A stretch of 64,000 nucleotides of DNA, taken from Pyropia haitanensis. Taxonomy: Eukaryota; Rhodophyta; Bangiophyceae; Bangiales; Bangiaceae. The stretch lies in NCBI GenBank assembly GCA_008729055.1, contig SDUX01000008.1, forward strand, positions 4,179,756-4,243,755, written 5' to 3'. The notes under the pieces are model-generated. The model was given only the letters and a program-made list of their open reading frames with translations, searched no databases and was not told where the DNA came from. Every line of letters begins with the position of its first letter. The first letter of the stretch is position 1. Shown here in pieces: positions 11,018 through 21,404 of the stretch. The translations under genes were made by a program, and so were the position numbers.

Positions 11018-12108
11018 CACCCCCCCATCAACGCACCTCCCGCCGCACCGTATCCTCAACCCCCTCCCCGTGCTCCATAAACCCCGCCAGCGCCGAGTAC
11101 ATGCCCGCCGGGAACCGCGGCTGGCGGCCCAGCAGCACCGCCTCCCCCCCACGGCGGACGACCAACATAATCGCGACCGGGTCCGTCCGCGGGAACCACA
11201 CCCCCCCACACGCCGCGCGGCGCCCGCGGGTGCCGCCTCCCCCCCCGCCGTCACCCGCCGCCACCGTGACCGCCTCGACGGCGGCGGCGGCGGTGGCGGC
11301 GGCGGCGGCCGAGCACCGCCGGCGGCCGCCGCCCTCCTCCGCCACCGCCGCCGCGCCGCAGGTGCCACAGTAGGCGTGCCGCGCGTGGAATTCCAACAGC
11401 GACCGCCCGTGCGCGGCGACCGCCGCGTCGGCGGGCGGCAGCGGCGGCGACCGCCCGCCCGTTGCCGCCGCGCGGACGTGCGCCCAGGCAAAGGTGGTGC
11501 CGGGGGGGAACGCGGGGGGGGTCCCCGCGCCGGCCATGCCGCCGACAAGGTGCTCGACGGCGACGGCGGGAAAGCCGGGCGGGGACGCCGACACTGTGGA
11601 CAGGCGGATGGCGTGGCAGTAGAGGGAGTTGGGGGGGGGGGGGGGGGGGGGTCGCCAGACGTCGGCAGGGCGGGCGGCGGCGACCCGTCGCCGCCGCCGC
11701 CGCCGCCGCCGCTGCCGTCGGCATAGCCGTCGGCCGCGTCATAGCCGACCCACTCGCCGAGCAGGACGCTCAGGTCGGGCCCGTCCGCCCCCCCCCCCCC
11801 ATCGTCACCACCACCACCGCCACCACCACCACCACTACCCCCCCCCCCCCCCCCACCCGCACCGCCGACAGCACCACATCCAGCAGCCGCCGCGGCAGCC
11901 ACGCAACCCGCGGCGGCGCGACGGCGGCAGCAGCGGCGGCGGCCGCCGGCGGCGGCGGCACCGCCGTCAGCAGCCGCAGGTCGTTATCGTAGAGCGCCCA
12001 CCGCGCGGCGGGCGACGCGGCGGCGGCGGCAATGGCGGCCGCGTCGCGGCGGCTGGGGTTGTGCCGCCAGAGGGGGGACCCGGCGTACGCGTTGGCCGCC
12101 ACGTCCAT
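9325..12108 (-). CDS. NADH pyrophosphatase-type NUDIX hydrolase (NudC/NUDT12-like)
   Basis: Members of this family cleave NAD(H), and in some cases NAD caps on RNA, to NMN(H) and AMP. The start at 12108 gives an N-terminal NUDIX-like motif ([12 protein letters not shown]). A zinc knuckle begins CGTCG, then comes FPRTDP and a complete NUDIX box that forms only after splicing: GFMEHGE in one exon and REVLEEAGV across the junction. The SQPWPFP-type NADH signature appears as [12 protein letters not shown]. Supported exons end at 11037 (donor GTGCGT), span 10367-10236 (donor GTGCGG), and run 9579-9325, both downstream acceptors being CAG. Upstream of 11593 the frame changes around C runs at 11788-11800 and 11838-11854 and near 11630-11650; an acceptor CAG sits at 11596-11594, so an extra intron or homopolymer errors remain possible. 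The C-terminus carries AAD repeats and a poly-Ala tail ending in Leu, so a peroxisomal signal is not evident. Confidence 0.85.
10387..10425. repeat. 39-base A run inside a NUDIX-gene intron
   Basis: An uninterrupted A39 on the plus strand reads as T39 on the gene strand, beginning about 20 bases before the intron's 3' AG (10369-10368). It thus forms an extreme polypyrimidine tract. G and C runs follow on the intron side. Confidence 0.8.
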
Positions 12109-13295
12109 CGGGTGGGGCTGGGTGGGTGGGCGGACAGAGTGCCGAGCAGGGGGGGGGGGACGACGAGGGGGGGAGGAGGGTGGGGGGAGGGGGGGGTGCC
12201 GGCAGAGGGGCGTGGGGGGCGGCAAAGAGACCAGGGCGGGAGGACGGAAGACAAAAAAAAGGAACAAGTCGAGGGGGGGGGGGGGGGGGGGGGGAGGGGG
12301 ACGCCACTCGCGGCCACGAACCGCCACGGCAATACGGGGCGCCGCCGCGCACGAGCGCAGACCCACCCACCCAGCCGCCACCCACAGAGGGGGAAGACGC
12401 GACGGCGGCGACGGCGACGGCGGCCGCGGCGGTGGGTCGCGGACGCTTCCCCGCCACGTGTCGCAAGTCGACCCACCGGCGGAAGTGGGTATGTGAAATG
12501 CACGTGTACCCGACGGACAGCACGTGGGGAACTGCCGACCGGCGGGAGCGCCTGGGATTTCCGAGTTTGTTCGTGCGTGCGCACCGCCGCCGCCAGCCCC
12601 GCGGCCGCGGCAGAGAGAAAACGCCCGTGGCGGTGGCGGGCGGCACTGACCACGGCCGGGACGACGCCGCGGCGGCCACCGAGGCGAGGCCCACCCGCCC
12701 GTGCGGACAGGGGGGGGGGGTCGCCACGTGCGCTCGGCCGCGGGCGGCAGCCGCGGCGTGGGCAGACGGAACTGCGGCGACGGGACGAGCCGCGTACGCA
12801 GACGGGCGGGCCGCGGCGGCGCACCTGCCGTGCGCGGCTGACGACAGAGGTGGGTGGCGGCCGCCGTCGCCGCGCGCCCGCGTGGGGGTGTGGCGTCGCC
12901 GACGGGGGGGGGGACGTGGTCTGCCCCACGCCGGCGGAGCACGCCAGCAGGGGGCGTTGGACGACGCCGCCGCTGGCGCGGCACGGTCTCGTCCACGCCG
13001 CCGCCGCCGCCGCCGCGGGTGCGAGTGGACTGTCCAAGACGGGCACCGAGACGGTTGACGTCTGTTATACGTCGCGCGCCTCTTGAGCACCTGCCGGTTG
13101 GACCCGGTGGGCGACGCGGACCGAATAAAAAAAGACGCCGTCAGCGCACCCCCTACTACCCCCCTCCGACAACAAAAAGAGAGCCCGACGGCCCTTCCCG
13201 CCGGCCACACTCCACCCGCCTCTGCCCTCGCCCGTCGGTCACCCACCATCTCCACACCTCGCCACCCCGCCCGCCCGCCGCTCCGTTCCCCTCCA
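12109..13295. other. Intergenic between two minus-strand genes
   Basis: This should contain the promoter of the NUDIX gene and the 3' flank of the DUF1350 gene. Long G runs occur at 12150-12300. A slightly less GC-rich stretch with GAATAAAAAAAG occurs at 13122-13133. No gene is supported on either strand. Confidence 0.4.
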
Positions 13296-15013
13296 TCAAA
13301 TCGTCCCGTCCCGGAGCCCCGCGGTGACCCACGCGTCGACCACCTCCACGAGCGCGTCAACCTGCGCGAGCACCCCCCCCGCCAGCCCCCGCCGCAGCAG
13401 CACGTCCCCCACCCCCCCCGCGTCGCCAAACACGTCCTGCACCAGCGGCGTCAGGTGGTTCCCGTCGAGCACCGCCTCGTCCACCGCCGCCGCGCCCGGC
13501 GTGGCGGACAGCAGCTGCACCAGCCGGGGGGACTCGTCGATCGAGTCGGCCGAAAACCGCACGACGAGCGTCGCGGGCACGTCGTAGAGGGCGGTCACCG
13601 CCGACGCCGTCGCGGCGGGGGTGGGGTGGAACTCGACGGTGCCGCCGCCGCCACCGCCGCCGCCACCGCCGCCGCCAGGGGGAGGGGGGGGCGGGGGGGG
13701 GGAACACCCGCCGGCGTGGCGGGCGCAGGGGCGGTCGCGCCTGCCGTCGCGTAGGGCGCGCCGCCGCCAGGCGCAGACGCGGCCGCCGCCGCCGCCGCCT
13801 GCGCTCTTGCCGCCGCGTACGGGGGCACCTCGGCAGCGGGCGCCGCTGCCGCGGGCGGCGCCACCACCGGCGCAGCCGGCGTCGTGACCGGCGCGGCCGG
13901 CGCCCACGGCGCCCCTCCGTGGGGCGCCGCGGCACTCGCGGCCACCCCGCCCCCCCCCCCGCCGCCATGGCCGCCAGCTCCCGCACCAGCGCCGGCACCT
14001 GCGCCGCGACGCGGCGGCCGTCGGCTACGAGCGGCCGCAGCAGCTCCTCCCGTACCGCCGGCGGCACGACCGGCAGTGGGTCTTCCCCCAGGAGCAGCCC
14101 ATCAACGAGCTCCACCAGCCCAGACAGCGTCGCCTCCGCCTCGGCAGGCACCGCGTCGACGGCCGCGGCGGCGGCGGCGGGGATGAGCGACGACAGCCCC
14201 GGCAGGGGAACCGCGTCCGCGGCGGACTTGTTGTTCCAGCTGATGAGGATGTTGGCCGCCTTGTCCGCGTCGTCCCTAAACAGCGCGCCCGCGAGCAGGT
14301 GCAGCAGCGCGCCCGCCGAGTGGCCGACGCCAATGACCGGCAGCGGGCCGTAATCGAGCGCCAGCGCCGTCGTGGCGCGGCCGTATGGTGTCAGCAGTGA
14401 CGACAGGGTGGAGAGGTAGTTGAAGGAGAGCGTGTACGGGGTGGCGAGGATGATGTAGCCACGCGCGGCCAGGCGTGTCAGCAGCGTGCGATACGCCGTG
14501 TGGGGGATCTGCGGGGGGGGAAGGCGGACAAGGGGGAAGCGGGAGGCGATGGTGACAGCCGGGGTCAACGCGTCCACAGACACATGACAGGAAGGCCGTA
14601 CCAGCAAGGACGTCAGCAACGAGCGCAGCGCGACCCCCCCCCACACGCAACACCCAAGCAAATCCCTCTTTGACAAAGCAAACACAGCGCCGCCGCATCC
14701 ACCGCGAGACTCGTCTCCCCCCCCCCCACCAAGCAACGGAGCAACGTACCGCCCCTACAAACGCCCCCCCAATAAAGTGCAGCACCGCCTTGGCCGGCAC
14801 CCGCGGCACGTCCACCGGCGGCGGCGGCGGCGGCGGCGGCGGTGCCGCCGCCGCCGCGGCCGCCGCCGCGGCGCCCACGCCCAGCGGGTCCGCCCCGAGC
14901 GGCACCCCCCCCCCCCCCCGTCGGCGCGCCCACCACGCCCACCCGCGGCGCCGCGGCGGCGGTGGCGGCAGCACCCGCAGCCACACCAGGGGCGGCCGCG
15001 ACGCCACCCCCCG

Positions 15014-15048
<35 letters not shown>

Positions 15049-15487
15049 ACGGGCGGCGGCGCCGCGGCGGGCGCGGCGAGCGGCGGCGGCCGCAGGATGT
15101 AGCAGCCGTGCTCGACCACCCAGTCGCGGCCGCGAAGGTCGATCGACGGCGGCACGGTGACCGACGCCCAGCACGACCGCACGTCACAGTCACCCGACGC
15201 TGCCGCGGCGGCCGGCGCGGGCCCGCCCGCCGCCGCCGCCGCCGCCGCCGTCGATGGTGCACGCGGTGGCGGAGGCGGCGGTGGAGGGGGTGGCGGCGGT
15301 GGGGGGGGGGGGGTGCCGTCCATCCCCCCGCGGGACGCGCGGCGGCGGCGGTGGGCGCCAGCCGCGGCGCGGCGCCGCCGCGGCGTCGTTGCCGGCCGGC
15401 GGCGGCGGCCGAGGCGGGGCGCGGCCGCCGGGCGGCGGCGGGGAGGGGGAGCGGCGCAACAAACGCCGGTGGGGGTGAGGACGTCAT
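13296..15487 (-). CDS. DUF1350 family protein, probably plastid-targeted
   Basis: DUF1350 proteins are alpha/beta-hydrolase-like, found in cyanobacteria and plastid-bearing eukaryotes, and of unknown activity. Conserved blocks appear in order: DWVVEHGCYILRPP; AKAVLHFIGGAFVGA joined by splicing to IPHTAYRTLLTRLAARGY; ATPYTLSFNYL; YGPLPVIGVGHSAGALLHLL (serine in a GHSAG-like elbow); ILISWNNKSAADAVP; and a C-terminal block ending DGNHLTPLVQDVFG. The intron is 14749-14509 (donor GTACGT, acceptor CAG). The ATG at 15487 starts a Ser/Ala/Arg/Pro-rich leader that looks like a transit peptide. The reading frame changes at G/C runs near 15301-15313, 14906-14920, 13948-13962 and 13678-13702, so the gene is broken as sequenced although every conserved block is present. 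I read these as homopolymer-length errors rather than decay, because the blocks between them are well preserved. Confidence 0.8.
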
Positions 15488-16201
15488 GGCGGCAGGTGGG
15501 GGGGGGGAAGGGGGGGGGGGGGAGTGGCGGTGGCGGCAGAGGCGATGGTAGTGGGGGGGGGGGGAAGGCGCAAAAAGAAACAGCGCGTGGCGGCGTTGGC
15601 CGGGGGGGGGATAGGCGCGGGGCGGTCGGGGGGGATGCGACCGCCGCGGCGGTGCTGCTTGTGGCTCGCGGCAGCCGACTTGGCTTCCACGGCAAGCTGG
15701 AGGGCTAACCGCCGATAAGGAATTGTCGTGCGTCAAGGAAAGAATTCGCTGGCGTCCATCGTCTGCACATGCATGCTGCCGATGCGGTCCACCCGCTGGT
15801 GCAGCGGCGAGTCGGTACCGGGAGCTGGGAGCCTTCCCGCCGTAGGGCGTTGGCGCACCAGAGCCTTGCCGCCCAGAAGTAGGTGGGGAGATGACGTTGC
15901 CGAGGTCACGAGGAGGAGGGCGCCCAGTTGGCCACGCGGCTGCGCAGCGCGGCTGGGTCCCGCGCGTCAGTCTGAACCAGTTCCCCCAGTCTCCATCGAT
16001 CGTACTGTACATGAGGCCGCACCCACCAAGCTACGCATAGCTGCCCACACCTCCCACAGTCGATGAACCCCCCCCAAAAAACCCAAGCAGCAGCACAGCT
16101 GGACCCCCATGCGCCGCGAGCCGCAGCCCACACCCGCCGCGGCAGGCAGCAGCCGCCTGCCTCTTCGCCCACCCACCCACCCCCGCCCCCCGCTGCCCCT
16201 C
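15488..16201. other. Intergenic
   Basis: The 5' flank of the DUF1350 gene and 3' flank of the reductase gene. G runs lie at 15499-15522 and 15551-15562. The stretch 15715-16070 is the least repetitive part, but I see no conserved frame in it. Confidence 0.4.
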
Positions 16202-16854
16202 TCAGTGCGCCATCGCCGGGTGCTTGTACACCCACTCCCGCGCCGCCGCCTCCTTGATCATAAAGTCCGCCACCGCCGACCGGTTGATCTTCCACCCGCC
16301 CGCCGGGTTGGTGCGCTCGTCCACCCGGTACGGCTTGAGCGGCCCGTTGCGGAGGAAGCTCGGCCGCACGAGCGTCCACGCGACCCCCCCCCCCGGCACG
16401 CCCCCCCCCCCGACGCCTCGACCGCCGCCTCCGCCCGCGCCATATCCTCGTACGTCGGCGCCAGCTGCGGCCGGATGAGCTTGCGGTAAAAGAGCGGCGC
16501 CGCCGGGTCCTCCTCCACCCCCGACGACGTGACCAGCAGCAGCCGCGACACGCCGGCGGTGGCCATCGCGTCGAGGATGGCGCGCGTCGTGTCGCTGTAA
16601 AAGGTTGTTGGGTGGCGCTGCTCAAAGAAGCCGCCGCTGCCAATCGTCGACAGCACCGCGTCCGCGCCGGCAAAGGCGCGGGCCAGGTCGGCGGCGGCGG
16701 TGGCGTCGCCTTGGAGGACGGTCAGGTGCGGGTTTTGGAGGAGCACCTTGGCCGGCGTCCGCACGAGGGCGGTGACGGTGTGGCCCGCCGCGAGGGCCTG
16801 CGTCAGCACCTCCCCGCCCGTGCCGCCGGTGGCGCCCAGCAGCGCAATCTTCAT
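16202..16854 (-). CDS. NAD(P)-binding atypical short-chain reductase
   Basis: The start at 16854 reads MKIALLGATGGTGGEVL, a Rossmann dinucleotide motif of the GATGxTG type used by NmrA-like and biliverdin/flavin reductase-like atypical SDRs. Other family-like blocks are HTVTALVR, LQGDAT, GADAVLSTIG, and RLLLVTSSGV, where the first serine of TSS is the usual catalytic or substrate position. A C-terminal block WTLVRPSFLRNGPL leads to the end YKHPAMAH. Length is about 217 residues, normal for the family. The C-terminal block is in a different frame; the change falls between two C runs at 16384-16394 and 16401-16411. Substrate cannot be deduced. The frame stays open upstream of the ATG, but only through G runs. 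Confidence 0.75.
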
Positions 16855-17778
16855 GACTGGGAACGGGGGGGGGGGGGGGGGGGGGGAGGCGAGGGAGGCG
16901 AGGAGGATAGCAGCGGGGAGGCGAGGGGGGGAGGGGCAGGGGGCGGGGGATGAGCGGGCGGAACCTCCCGCACGACCGGGATTGGGAGAAAGGCAAGCAG
17001 CGGCAGGCCGGCGTGGGTGGGTGGCGGCGGGCGGGACGTTGGGTGACGCGGAGGTGGGGGGGGAGAGTGGACGGCCAGGACACGGCGGCGGGCGGCACGC
17101 GCCCTGCCTAAAACGGAAAGGGCTGGCCAGCCCGGCCGGGGCGGCCCGCGCCCGCGGCGCGGCCGCCGGCAGACGCGAGGCCCGCCCATGCCCATGCACA
17201 TTGCAGGGGGAGGTCGTGGACGCTGAGACTTGCACGGTTGTGGCCCGCCCGACCGCGGCAGCGCGGACTCACGATCAACCGGCGGGCGGCGCGCGCGGCC
17301 ACGTGGCCGGCGTCGCGCGGACGTGCGGGGCCCCGCAGCCCCCCACACCCCAAATGGGGATGCCCCCGCGTCCTATGGACGGCCGCGGCGTGTCGGCGCG
17401 GCGAGTGGCGGGCCCGCCCTGCCGCGGCTGGCCACGGCGGCCGGGGCGGGACTCGGTGCGGGATGCAGACGACGACGACCCCGGCTCGCGCACGGGGCCA
17501 CTGGCGGGAGGCGCACGACGCGCCGGCCCGTCCCTCCAATGGGGAAAAAACAGTCCGTTTCTCTCTGTGGGGCGCGTGCCGCCCGCCGGCGCCCCCCACC
17601 GCCGCCATCATGGCTGTCCGGTGCTCCTACGGTCCGTCCCACCGGGACCACACGCAAGTCGGTACGAGCCGTCCCCTGCTGCGTCGGCGGCGGCTGCGGT
17701 TGCGTCGGTGGGGACACCGCGGTGGCTCGCAACGTCCGCCCCCCCCCCCCCCCCCTCCCCCCCTCCTTCCCAGACTGC
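16855..17778. other. Intergenic between two minus-strand genes
   Basis: A G run at about 16866-16887 lies immediately before the reductase ATG. C runs at about 17740-17765 mark the 3' flank of the TMEM53-like gene. I see no supported gene. Confidence 0.4.
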
Positions 17779-18846
17779 TCACGTCGCCGCCTCTGGCGGG
17801 TGTCCCGCCCCTCCCCTCCCGCCGCCCCCCCCCATACCCCCCCCGCCCCGCCGCGACCGCCACGCGGCCACCCAATCCGCCACACACCCCCCCGCAAACG
17901 CCTCGTACTCCCGCCTGTGCACCCGCAGCAGCGCCACGTGCGGCGCGTCGGCCACCCGCCACGCGCGGACGTCCCCCCCCCGGCCGCGGCGCGCCGCGAT
18001 GAGCGCCTCGAGCGCGCCCGTATCCGCCGTCACGTCCGCCGCCGAGTAGGCGTACGCGACGCCCGCGGCGGCGCCGCCCGGCGGCTCCCCGTCGCGCATG
18101 ACCGCCCAAAACGCGGCGGGCACGTTGCCAACGAGGGCCGCCTGCGCGCCCATCCACGCCGCCAGCGCGGCCGACGTCACGGCGCGGGCGGCGGCGGCGG
18201 CCACCCCCGACCCGCCGGGCGTGCCCGCCGCGATGCCCGCGCTGACCGTCACCGCCGTGACGGCGGACGCGTGGGAGACCGCCACGGGGCACGAGTCGTA
18301 CAGGGTGCCCGCGGTGGCGGCCCAGAGGGCGCCGACCGCCGCGTCGGCCGCGTCGGCGTCGGCGGCCGCCGCCGCGGCACGGAGGGTGGACCGCCGCTCG
18401 GCGGGCGGCATGGCCGCCAGCTCCACCAGCCGCCGCACGACAAACGCGCCGCCGTTGGAAAAGGGGTGCAGCACCACCCCGCCGGCGATGAGCGGCCGCC
18501 CGTCGGCCGCCGTCGCGGCCGCCACGGCGGTCGCAACGGCACCGGCGAGGGCCCACTGCGGGCCCGGCAGCAGCGAAAATACCACCCCCGGCGGCGCGAT
18601 GACGCACGCGGTGTGGCGGCCGCTGGCGGCGTGGACGGCGGCGTACTTGCCCAGCTGTCGGTGGGTGGCGCGGTACCAGCCGAGGAGGAGCACCAGGGGG
18701 GGGGGGGGGAGCCGCCGGTGGGGGGGGGGGGGGCCACCCGCACCCGCAAGGGGGTGCCGGGGAAGGCCGGCAGCGGGATGTCGTACTCGGTGGGGGGGGG
18801 GGGGGGGGGAGGGGGCGTCGGCCGCCGCCGCGGGGTCGACCGTCAT
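17779..18846 (-). CDS. TMEM53/DUF829-like alpha/beta-hydrolase-fold protein
   Basis: TMEM53/DUF829 proteins are eukaryotic and hydrolase-fold; animal TMEM53 is a nuclear-envelope protein, and the activity in algae is unknown. Diagnostic blocks are LVLLLGWYRATHRQLGKYAAVH (first strand and helix), a central HPFSNGGAFVVRRLVELA, a DSCPV motif, and the C-terminal GALEALIAARR..GGDVRAWRVADAPHVALLRVHRREY, which includes the expected His near the end. The ATG at 18846 begins MTVDPAAAADAP. Between it and the first conserved block the frame changes at G runs at 18791-18809 and around 18698-18731; the shifted segment reads TEYDIPLPAFPG, a plausible N-terminal strand. Length is about 355 residues, within the family range. 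Confidence 0.8.
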   Translation of the reverse strand: MTVDPAAAADAPSPPPPPHRVRHPAAGLPRHPLAGAGGPPPPHRRLPPPPLVLLLGWYRATHRQLGKYAAVHAASGRHTACVIAPPGVVFSLLPGPQWALAGAVATAVAAATAADGRPLIAGGVVLHPFSNGGAFVVRRLVELAAMPPAERRSTLRAAAAAADADAADAAVGALWAATAGTLYDSCPVAVSHASAVTAVTVSAGIAAGTPGGSGVAAAAARAVTSAALAAWMGAQAALVGNVPAAFWAVMRDGEPPGGAAAGVAYAYSAADVTADTGALEALIAARRGRGGDVRAWRVADAPHVALLRVHRREYEAFAGGCVADWVAAWRSRRGGGGMGGGGGRGGAGHPPEAAT

Positions 18847-19520
18847 GACGGGGGAGATGGGGACCGTTGCGGGCGGGCGGGGGGGGGGGGGGGAACGTCA
18901 GGGGAGGAACCGGGAGAAGCAGAAGAACAGGGAAAGCCGGCGAGCAGGAGCGGGGCTGCCCTGGGAGTCGACTGAGGGGCGACCGCGCAGGAGGGGCGAC
19001 CGCCGGCCCGCGCAGACGCCACGACCCTGCCCAGCGGCGCGCACGTTGTCGCCGTCGCAAAGGCAATACGAACAGTGCCGCCGGGCGGGGGCGTCAAGTA
19101 GCCGCACGACAGCGGGCTCGTCCGAGGTGCATGGGCGGGTGGGTCGGGGGCGGCGTCACTCCGCTTGGGCAGACGCGGGCGGGACGCGTCACGGCAGGGA
19201 CTTCCAGACATGATGGCCGCCGTCGCGGGCCGACCGATGGCCGCGATCTTTGACGATGGACACAACGAGAGGCCCCCCGTCTGTCGAATGGATCCGGACC
19301 AGTCAGCGGTCGCTCTGTGTTGGACGACACGCTGTACTGCAGACACGTGAACGCCATCACAGGTGCCGACACACGTGTCCACACAAATACGCAGCGACAT
19401 GTCTGCAATTTACAAAACTGGCTAGTACCCAAACATATCGGCTTCAGAGTCCCAAAAAAAAGACGCCTACCCCCCCCCCCCCCCCCCCCCCGCCTGCTCC
19501 CCACCCAAACGCCGCCAGCG
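18847..19520. other. Intergenic or readthrough tail of methyltransferase A
   Basis: The frame of methyltransferase A stays open down to 19094 (see that entry), but the tail has no counterpart in its paralog. The DNA at 19300-19440 is less GC-rich than its surroundings. A C run lies at 19471-19490. Confidence 0.4.
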
Positions 19521-20800
19521 TCATCCCCCCCCAGACCCGGCTTGACCGCCGTCACCGTCCGGTGGCGGTGGTCCGTCTCGACCGTCACGATACGCCCAAA
19601 GCCCGCCGCCGCCGCCGCCGCCTCCACATCAAACGGGTAGTACTCGTCCGAGTGGGGCTCCGTGCTCTTCATCAGCGCGTACAGCGTCGGCGGCATGCCG
19701 CGGAGCGTCGGCGACCGCGGGTTGTTGTCGAGCACGCACAGCACGCCGCCGGGTGCGAGCGCCGCGTACGCGCCGGCGAGCGACGCGGCGATCGCCGCGG
19801 CGGGCATCTCGTGGATGAGGAACTGGAGGGCGACGACGCCGGCGGTGGCGGGCGGGACGGGCAGCGCCTCGGCACGCCCGTGGCGGTACGTGACGCCGGG
19901 CGCGGTCGCCCGGGCGGCGGCGACGGCGAGCATGTAGGGGGACAGGTCTACGCCAAGGACGTCCAGGTCGGGGGGCGGGGGGGAGGAGGTTGGCGTTTCC
20001 GCGCACGCGGCGCGCACGGCGAGCAGGTGCGACCGCAGCGCGAGGGTGCCCATGCCAACGCCACACCCCACGTCCACGACCAGCCGCAGCCGGCGGGTGC
20101 CGACGCCGCCCGGCCCGTCGAGCGCCGCCACCACCGCCTCGTACACGGCGCCGCGGAGGCGGTCAAACGCGGCGGCGGGGCTCAACGGGTCGTCCGGAAA
20201 GGTGCGGACGCCAACGACGAGCGTGGCGGACTCCGCCTCCGCCGCCGCCTCCCAACACAGGTTCCCCTCCGCGTACGCGTGGAAGGGGCGGCGGTAGTAA
20301 TCGGGGTAGTCGACGGTGGGGTCGGTGACGGCGGCGAGGGCGGCGCCGCCGCCGCCGCCGCCGTCACGCCCAGCGCCGACGGTGTCGAGGATGGTGTCGC
20401 GGGTGGCGGCCCAGGGGATGCCCCGCCGCTCGGCGGTGCGGACGAGCACCGCCTTGGCCTGCGCCGCGAGCAGCGCGTAGATGGGCGGCACGCCAATCAG
20501 CGCCGTGACGGCGCGGGAGAGGAGGGTGGTGCCCGCCCAGGGGGGGATGTCGTCCGACGCCAGGGGGGGGGGGAGGCCCGCCGCTGTCGCAGCGCCCACT
20601 GCCACTCCTGCTGGCGGCGACGGCGGCGGCGGCGGCGGCGTGGGGGAGGGGCGGGGGGCCGCCGTCGCTGTCCACCGCCGCCCCGCGGCGGCGGCGGCGG
20701 CGGGCCGCCGCGCCGCGGGGGGGTCGCCGCCCACACGACGGGGGGTGACGGGGGAGCCCAGCGGGTGACGGACGCCAGCCGGGGAGAGAAAGGCGGCCAT
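19521..20800 (-). CDS. Class I SAM-dependent methyltransferase, copy A
   Basis: A Rossmann methyltransferase of the UbiE/type-11 class found in plants and algae. The leader is Ala/Arg/Pro/Ser-rich and transit-peptide-like. Next come DIPPWAGTTLLSRAVTALIG, the lineage-typical YPDYYRRPFHAYAEGNLCWEAA, motif I LVVDVGCGVGMGTLAL, an acidic strand VLGVDLSPYML (ribose-binding Asp), LQFLIHEMP, and a C-terminal substrate-pocket block with HSDEYYPFDVEAA. Substrate is unknown. The ATG at 20800 matches the start of copy B. Relative to B, a G run at the 3' end is one base shorter (8 G plus A instead of 10 G), so the homologous TGA at 19523-19521 is out of frame and the open frame continues to 19094. I placed the end at the homologous stop. 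Copies A and B are divergently oriented. Confidence 0.85.
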
Positions 20801-21404
20801 GATGACAACGAATGGAGGCGGTGTTGGAAAGTGGTGTGGTCGGGGGTGGGGGATCACGGAGGGCGGGGACGAGGGGAAGGCCGTGGGGGGGCAGGCAGGT
20901 GCGGATGGGGAGGTCGTGATGCCGCGCTTTTCCTCAGGGGCGGGAGACCATCTCGGCTGTGATCTACGGGCCTCGAGCCGGTCAGAGCAATCCCAACGGC
21001 AGCGCCCCAATCCGACTTTTGCTGGGCATGTCTCAGTGATGTTGAAATACTTCTTATCCATTTTTGGGAAATAGACTGAAAAATGGATACGTCACGGATT
21101 GCAAGCTTGACATAAATGTATCATTTGGAATCACCAGAACTCAGGTACGCCTTTTCGTCAGCAACAGTGAAATATGAGCCGACACAATTGAGCAAGTCCC
21201 CTCAAGGTCAGTCCCTGCCCAGCCACCAACTCAAAGCCTGTCAATCACTGCCGATCACACACCTCCTTGACAGCGTCCTCTCGGTGCGCTCCGGGCGCCT
21301 TGACCTCGAATCCCGCCGTTTCCTCGCCCTGGTCCCTCCCTCGCCCTCACCCCCAGCGCCATCCCCACGCGCTACCACCACCACCACAGCCGTCCATTGA
21401 CACC
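20801..21404. promoter_or_regulatory. Shared upstream region of divergent methyltransferases A and B
   Basis: 604 bases separate the two ATGs. The centre (about 21040-21180) is AT-rich compared with everything around it and contains a perfect 10-base inverted repeat, ATCCATTTTT at 21056-21065 and AAAAATGGAT at 21079-21088. The B-proximal part (from about 21190) is shared with the region upstream of the decayed copy C. Promoter function is inferred from position and composition only. Confidence 0.4.

Noticed and set aside
11160..11300. Unspliced intron as the explanation for the zinc-knuckle insertion
   Set aside because: No GT-AG pair of reasonable length removes the insertion while keeping the Cys residues and frame.
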